Positions 60,655 to 64,000 of a stretch of 64,000 nt of DNA are shown one piece after another. The notes under the pieces are model-generated. The model did no database searches and was not told where the DNA came from. It was given only the letters and a program-made list of their open reading frames with translations. Source of the DNA: Megalonaias nervosa (Eukaryota > Mollusca > Bivalvia > Unionida > Unionidae); the NCBI GenBank assembly GCA_016617855.1, contig JAECUM010003185.1, positions 1 through 64,000 of the forward strand, in the 5' to 3' direction. How positions within the stretch are numbered: position 1 is the first letter of the stretch; every line of letters begins with the position of its first letter. The position numbers and the translations under genes are program-made.

Positions 60655-61480
60655 AATAAGCCTGCCTATGTGCCAAAATAAAGTACTCTCTTCATATTTA
60701 AGTACACAATAAGCCTGCCTATATGCCAAAATAAAGTACTCTCTTCATATTTAAGTACACAATAAGCCTGCCTATATGCCAAAATAAAGTGCTCTCCTCT
60801 GATTAAAGTATATACTAAACCTGCTTATGTGCCAAAATAAAGTACTCTCTTCATATTTAAGTACATAATAAGCCTGCCTATATACCAAAATAAAGTACTC
60901 TCTTCATATATAAGTACACAATAAGCCCATCTATATGCCAAAATAAAGTACTCTCTTCATATGTAAGTACACAATAAGCCCATCTATATGCCAAAATAAA
61001 GTACTCTCTTCATATGTAAATACACAATAAACCTGTCTATATGCCAAAATAAAGTACTCTCTTCATATATAAGTACACAATAAGCCTGCCTATATGCCAA
61101 AATAACGTACTCTCTTCATACATAAGTACACAATAAGCCCATCTATATGCCAAAATAAAGTACTCTCCTCTGATTAAAGTACATAATAAGCCTACCTATA
61201 TACCAAAATAAATTACTCTCTTCATATTTAAGTACATAATAAGCCTGCCTATATGCCAAAATAAAGTACTCTCCTCTGATTAAAGTATATACTAAACCTG
61301 CTTATGTGCCAAAATAAAGTATTCTCTTCAGATTTAAGTACATAATCCTGCCTATATGCAAAATAAAGTACTCACTTGGGACTAAAGTATATACTAAACC
61401 TTCCTATCTGCAAACAATAAAAAGCACTGTTGGAAATGTCAGTATATAAAAAGCCAGCCAATATGCTAAAACATGGTACT
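60655..61480. repeat. 53-bp satellite, block 2
   Basis: About 15 copies of AAGTACACAATAAGCCTGCC, TATATGCCAAAATAAAGTAC, TCTCTTCATATTT. Same length and same core (TATATG.CAAAATAAAGTACTCT) as block 1, with its own diagnostic changes. Confidence 0.95.
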
Positions 61481-61489
61481 CACTTGGGA

Positions 61490-62512
61490 TTTATGCCTAC
61501 TGAGTATATGACCGATGAGACCCTATTTACCAAAGAATGTACAATTGTACTCTATACTTCTTGCTAATTTACATTGTAAATAAGACAATTTTGCTATATT
61601 TTTTTAATAAAGTTTTCGCAAGTTTTAAAAGCATAATTCCTTTAATGCTACATATAAAAATGCTCAATCTACCATTTTATTTGTGACCCTCAAATTCAGT
61701 TTATAGTGCCAGAAACAAAATTCAGTTATATGGATCAGCATACAAAAGAGATATTCCTTCAGTCCAATGTTGGCAAATCATGTTCCTGCAAATCAAATCG
61801 TTAGATAAAATTTCCAGATTACGTGCAAGTTATTTATAAATTCCGATAATCTCACTGCTTCACCAAATAATCTTTTCATTTGAAATTTCCTAATTAGCTT
61901 TTTCCTAATGCATAAGCCAAATTCATTGTTAGAAATTTGCATCAGAGGATCTTTGATTGGCATATGCAATACTTCTGGGTAAACTTCTGCATTTTAAAAT
62001 TTGCACAAATTTTTATATTGTGTAAGACTGTGCATATTCAATTTTCAATTTTGCATTACTTTGTTATTACTGTATATCATTATCAAAAGTTTGGTACTTT
62101 GGATTTTTGTTGCATTTTCTTTATTTGTTATTTTGTATGAATACAATCTGATTTTGCAAAACTTTGGGTGTTTAATATCAACAGTGTGTAACTTTGTTAT
62201 TATTTTATTTTTCATTATCTGATTATCAAAAGGTTATGTTTTTATGATTCCTGGCCAGGTTGCAAAAAATTCTGAAAATTAAACTGCCAAGATCCCTCCA
62301 CCAAAAAGAATGTTTGCAAAGAATATAAATTTGTCAGCTAAAACAATAAAACCTATGCAATTATTTCAGTTATATCTTTTTGCAACTCAACCAATAATGC
62401 CTATATGTAAACAGACGAAACAGCAAAAAATCCCTGTATTTACACAGACTAGACAACAATAATTTTGGAAGACTAGAAAAATCCTTGGGCCATAAAAAAA
62501 TATTTCCACTAA

Positions 62513-62548
<36 letters not shown>

Positions 62549-63095
62549 AATGCGTGTATGTATGTATGCATGCATAAGTGTATGTGTGTCAACTTAAAAG
62601 GAAATCAATAATACATTCATACTTTGCTTTTGATTTTACATGAATGTATTAGTGATTTCCTGTTGTTCTGTGTGAACCAACACATGGACATATTTACTTT
62701 TTTATATGTGTGTGTGTGTGTGTGTGTGCAAAGCCATGCTGACTTGTACAACGTAATTTCCATTTTAAAAAATTCAAGGCACATTATTACAAAGTCTTTG
62801 TCAATATTCAGCATTTGATGCCAAGATGAATACAAGTCTGACTCCCCTGATCACTACATCAAGTGAAATTTTCATTGTTATCTGTAACAACTACAAATAT
62901 TTACATATCTCATGGGATTCTAGTAGAATTAAGATTTGTACCATAAACAGCCACCAATGTAGGCAGTTTGTTTTGAATCACAGCTCTTCATCTATATAAT
63001 ACTGTTCATAAATGCCATAAAAGCAACCAGTGTTATGAGAGGGAACTTTATATCAAGGGATGTTCCAACATGGCCGTGTCCTGATAGTCCATTAA
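61490..63095. other. Non-coding stretch with microsatellites
   Basis: Contains (AT)n at 62515-62544 and (TG)n at about 62706-62728. No gene supported. Confidence 0.4.
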
Positions 63096-63099
63096 GACT

Positions 63100-63340
63100 C
63101 AAAAGTAGAGCACATACAAGGTAACTAACGGAGACAGAAACAGCTGTGCCACAGTAGTTAACATGTGGAACACTAAAAAAAAGAGTGTATGTTCAAATTT
63201 TACCATCAGATAAGCCTAGACTGGCTACTGAGATGTGTCCATGGGCAAGAAACTTTACCTCTATACAAAATAACCAGTCTGTGTTGTGGTGCCACAAAAC
63301 ACCAAACCAACTCGACATCAGCAGTGCAGTAGTCAATAAA
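63100..63340 (+). mobile_element. Degenerate SINE, family 3
   Basis: A B-box-like TATGTTCAAATTTTACC (about 63189-63205) is followed by GATGTGTCCATGGGCAAGAA and ACTTTACCTCTA. This is the same conserved block as in the copy at 13.3 kb. Confidence 0.55.
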
Positions 63341-63714
63341 GCTACCATTAGGTGGCATTAAGTATCAATTAGCTTAAAAATTATAATATATAGGTTGTTC
63401 AAGAATGGTATTAGGTAACCATAGCTAACAGTCAAGGGTGGAGCTCACTAAAAGTAGTGCATGCAAAGTTAGTTTTCATGTAAAGATGAGCTTGCTAAAT
63501 ATGTCATGAACACACTGGCTTTGAGAACCTAGAAATGTAATTAAATTATCTAGAATGATGAACATCTGACATACAATTAGACCAATTTACCTGACAATAT
63601 AGATCAAAGATATACTAGCTTAAGACAAGTATAATTTTGTTAACAAGTAAAACATCATGTACATCAGAAAACCCACTGCAATGCTACTCAGTGACGGCAT
63701 TTGTCAAAATGGTG

Positions 63715-63960
63715 ACCCTTTTGGAAAGCATGCAAAGTTTATGCTAATCGAAGATTACCCACAAGTTGGTTCTAAAGCAAAGCATGCAAAGTTTAGGCTA
63801 GTGGAAGATTACCAACATTGTGGTTCTAAAGCAAAACATGCAAAGTTTAGGATAGTGGAAGATTACTAACATGGTGGTTCTGTAGCAAAGCATGCAAAGT
63901 TTAGAGTAGTGGAAGATTACTAACACTGCTGTTAACTAGCAAAGCATACAAAGTTTATAT
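63715..63960. repeat. Minisatellite, 54-bp unit
   Basis: About four and a half copies of GGTTCTAAAGCAAAGCATGC, AAAGTTTAGGCTAGTGGAAG, ATTACCAACATTGT. It fades near the window end. Confidence 0.93.
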
Positions 63961-64000
63961 CAAATACAACAAGTAGGCAAGTAATGTGTTTTTTTCATTT

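Noticed and set aside
58510..61480. CRISPR-like array
   Set aside because: Units are contiguous and diverged without unique spacers. They are ordinary satellites.

Overview
This window reads as animal nuclear DNA. It is strongly AT-rich, has one intron-rich gene spread over almost 28 kb, and is crowded with minisatellites and transposable elements. The tRNA-derived SINEs and the Penelope-like element are of kinds I associate with molluscs. My best guess is a marine mollusc, perhaps a bivalve; this rests on the repeat style and not on a species-specific marker.

The only host protein-coding gene I can support is on the minus strand. Its start codon is at 46757 and its stop is at 19018. Ten exons joined at GT/AG borders keep one frame of 425 codons and give a 424-residue protein. 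The protein has a very basic start, ribonuclease-inhibitor-type leucine-rich repeats, a low-complexity Lys/Glu insert, one or two further leucine-rich repeats and a lysine-rich tail. I do not recognise it well enough to give a symbol. A candidate non-coding 5' exon and a first-exon donor near 52.7-53.1 kb suggest that the transcript begins around 53.1 kb.

Layout: 0.5-1.5 kb, remnant of an LTR-retrotransposon gag-like ORF (minus) with an embedded CT microsatellite; 1.6-2.9 kb, an inverted repeat; 4.4-4.8 kb, a tRNA-derived SINE; 7.0-8.1 kb, an L2/CR1-type LINE reverse transcriptase remnant; 9.6-10.3 kb, a large foldback element; 11-19 kb, SINE relics and minisatellites; 19-47 kb, the leucine-rich repeat gene. 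Its introns hold a 2.0-kb TA-flanked DNA transposon, a 181-bp MITE, a long 32-bp satellite, a second L2-type LINE fragment, three SINEs and many other minisatellites. At 47.9-51.3 kb two Penelope-like element copies lie head to head. At 52-56.5 kb there is an untranslated segment present in two to three copies. At 58.5-61.5 kb two related 53-bp satellites flank a minus-strand LINE fragment. The last 300 bases are a 54-bp satellite.

No bacterial-type operon, CRISPR array or rRNA was seen. The only tRNA-like sequences are SINE heads. The most unusual structures are the Penelope inverted pair, the modular phase-1 exons encoding the low-complexity insert, minisatellites that carry or abut splice-site motifs, and a SINE inserted into a higher-order satellite with a clean target duplication.
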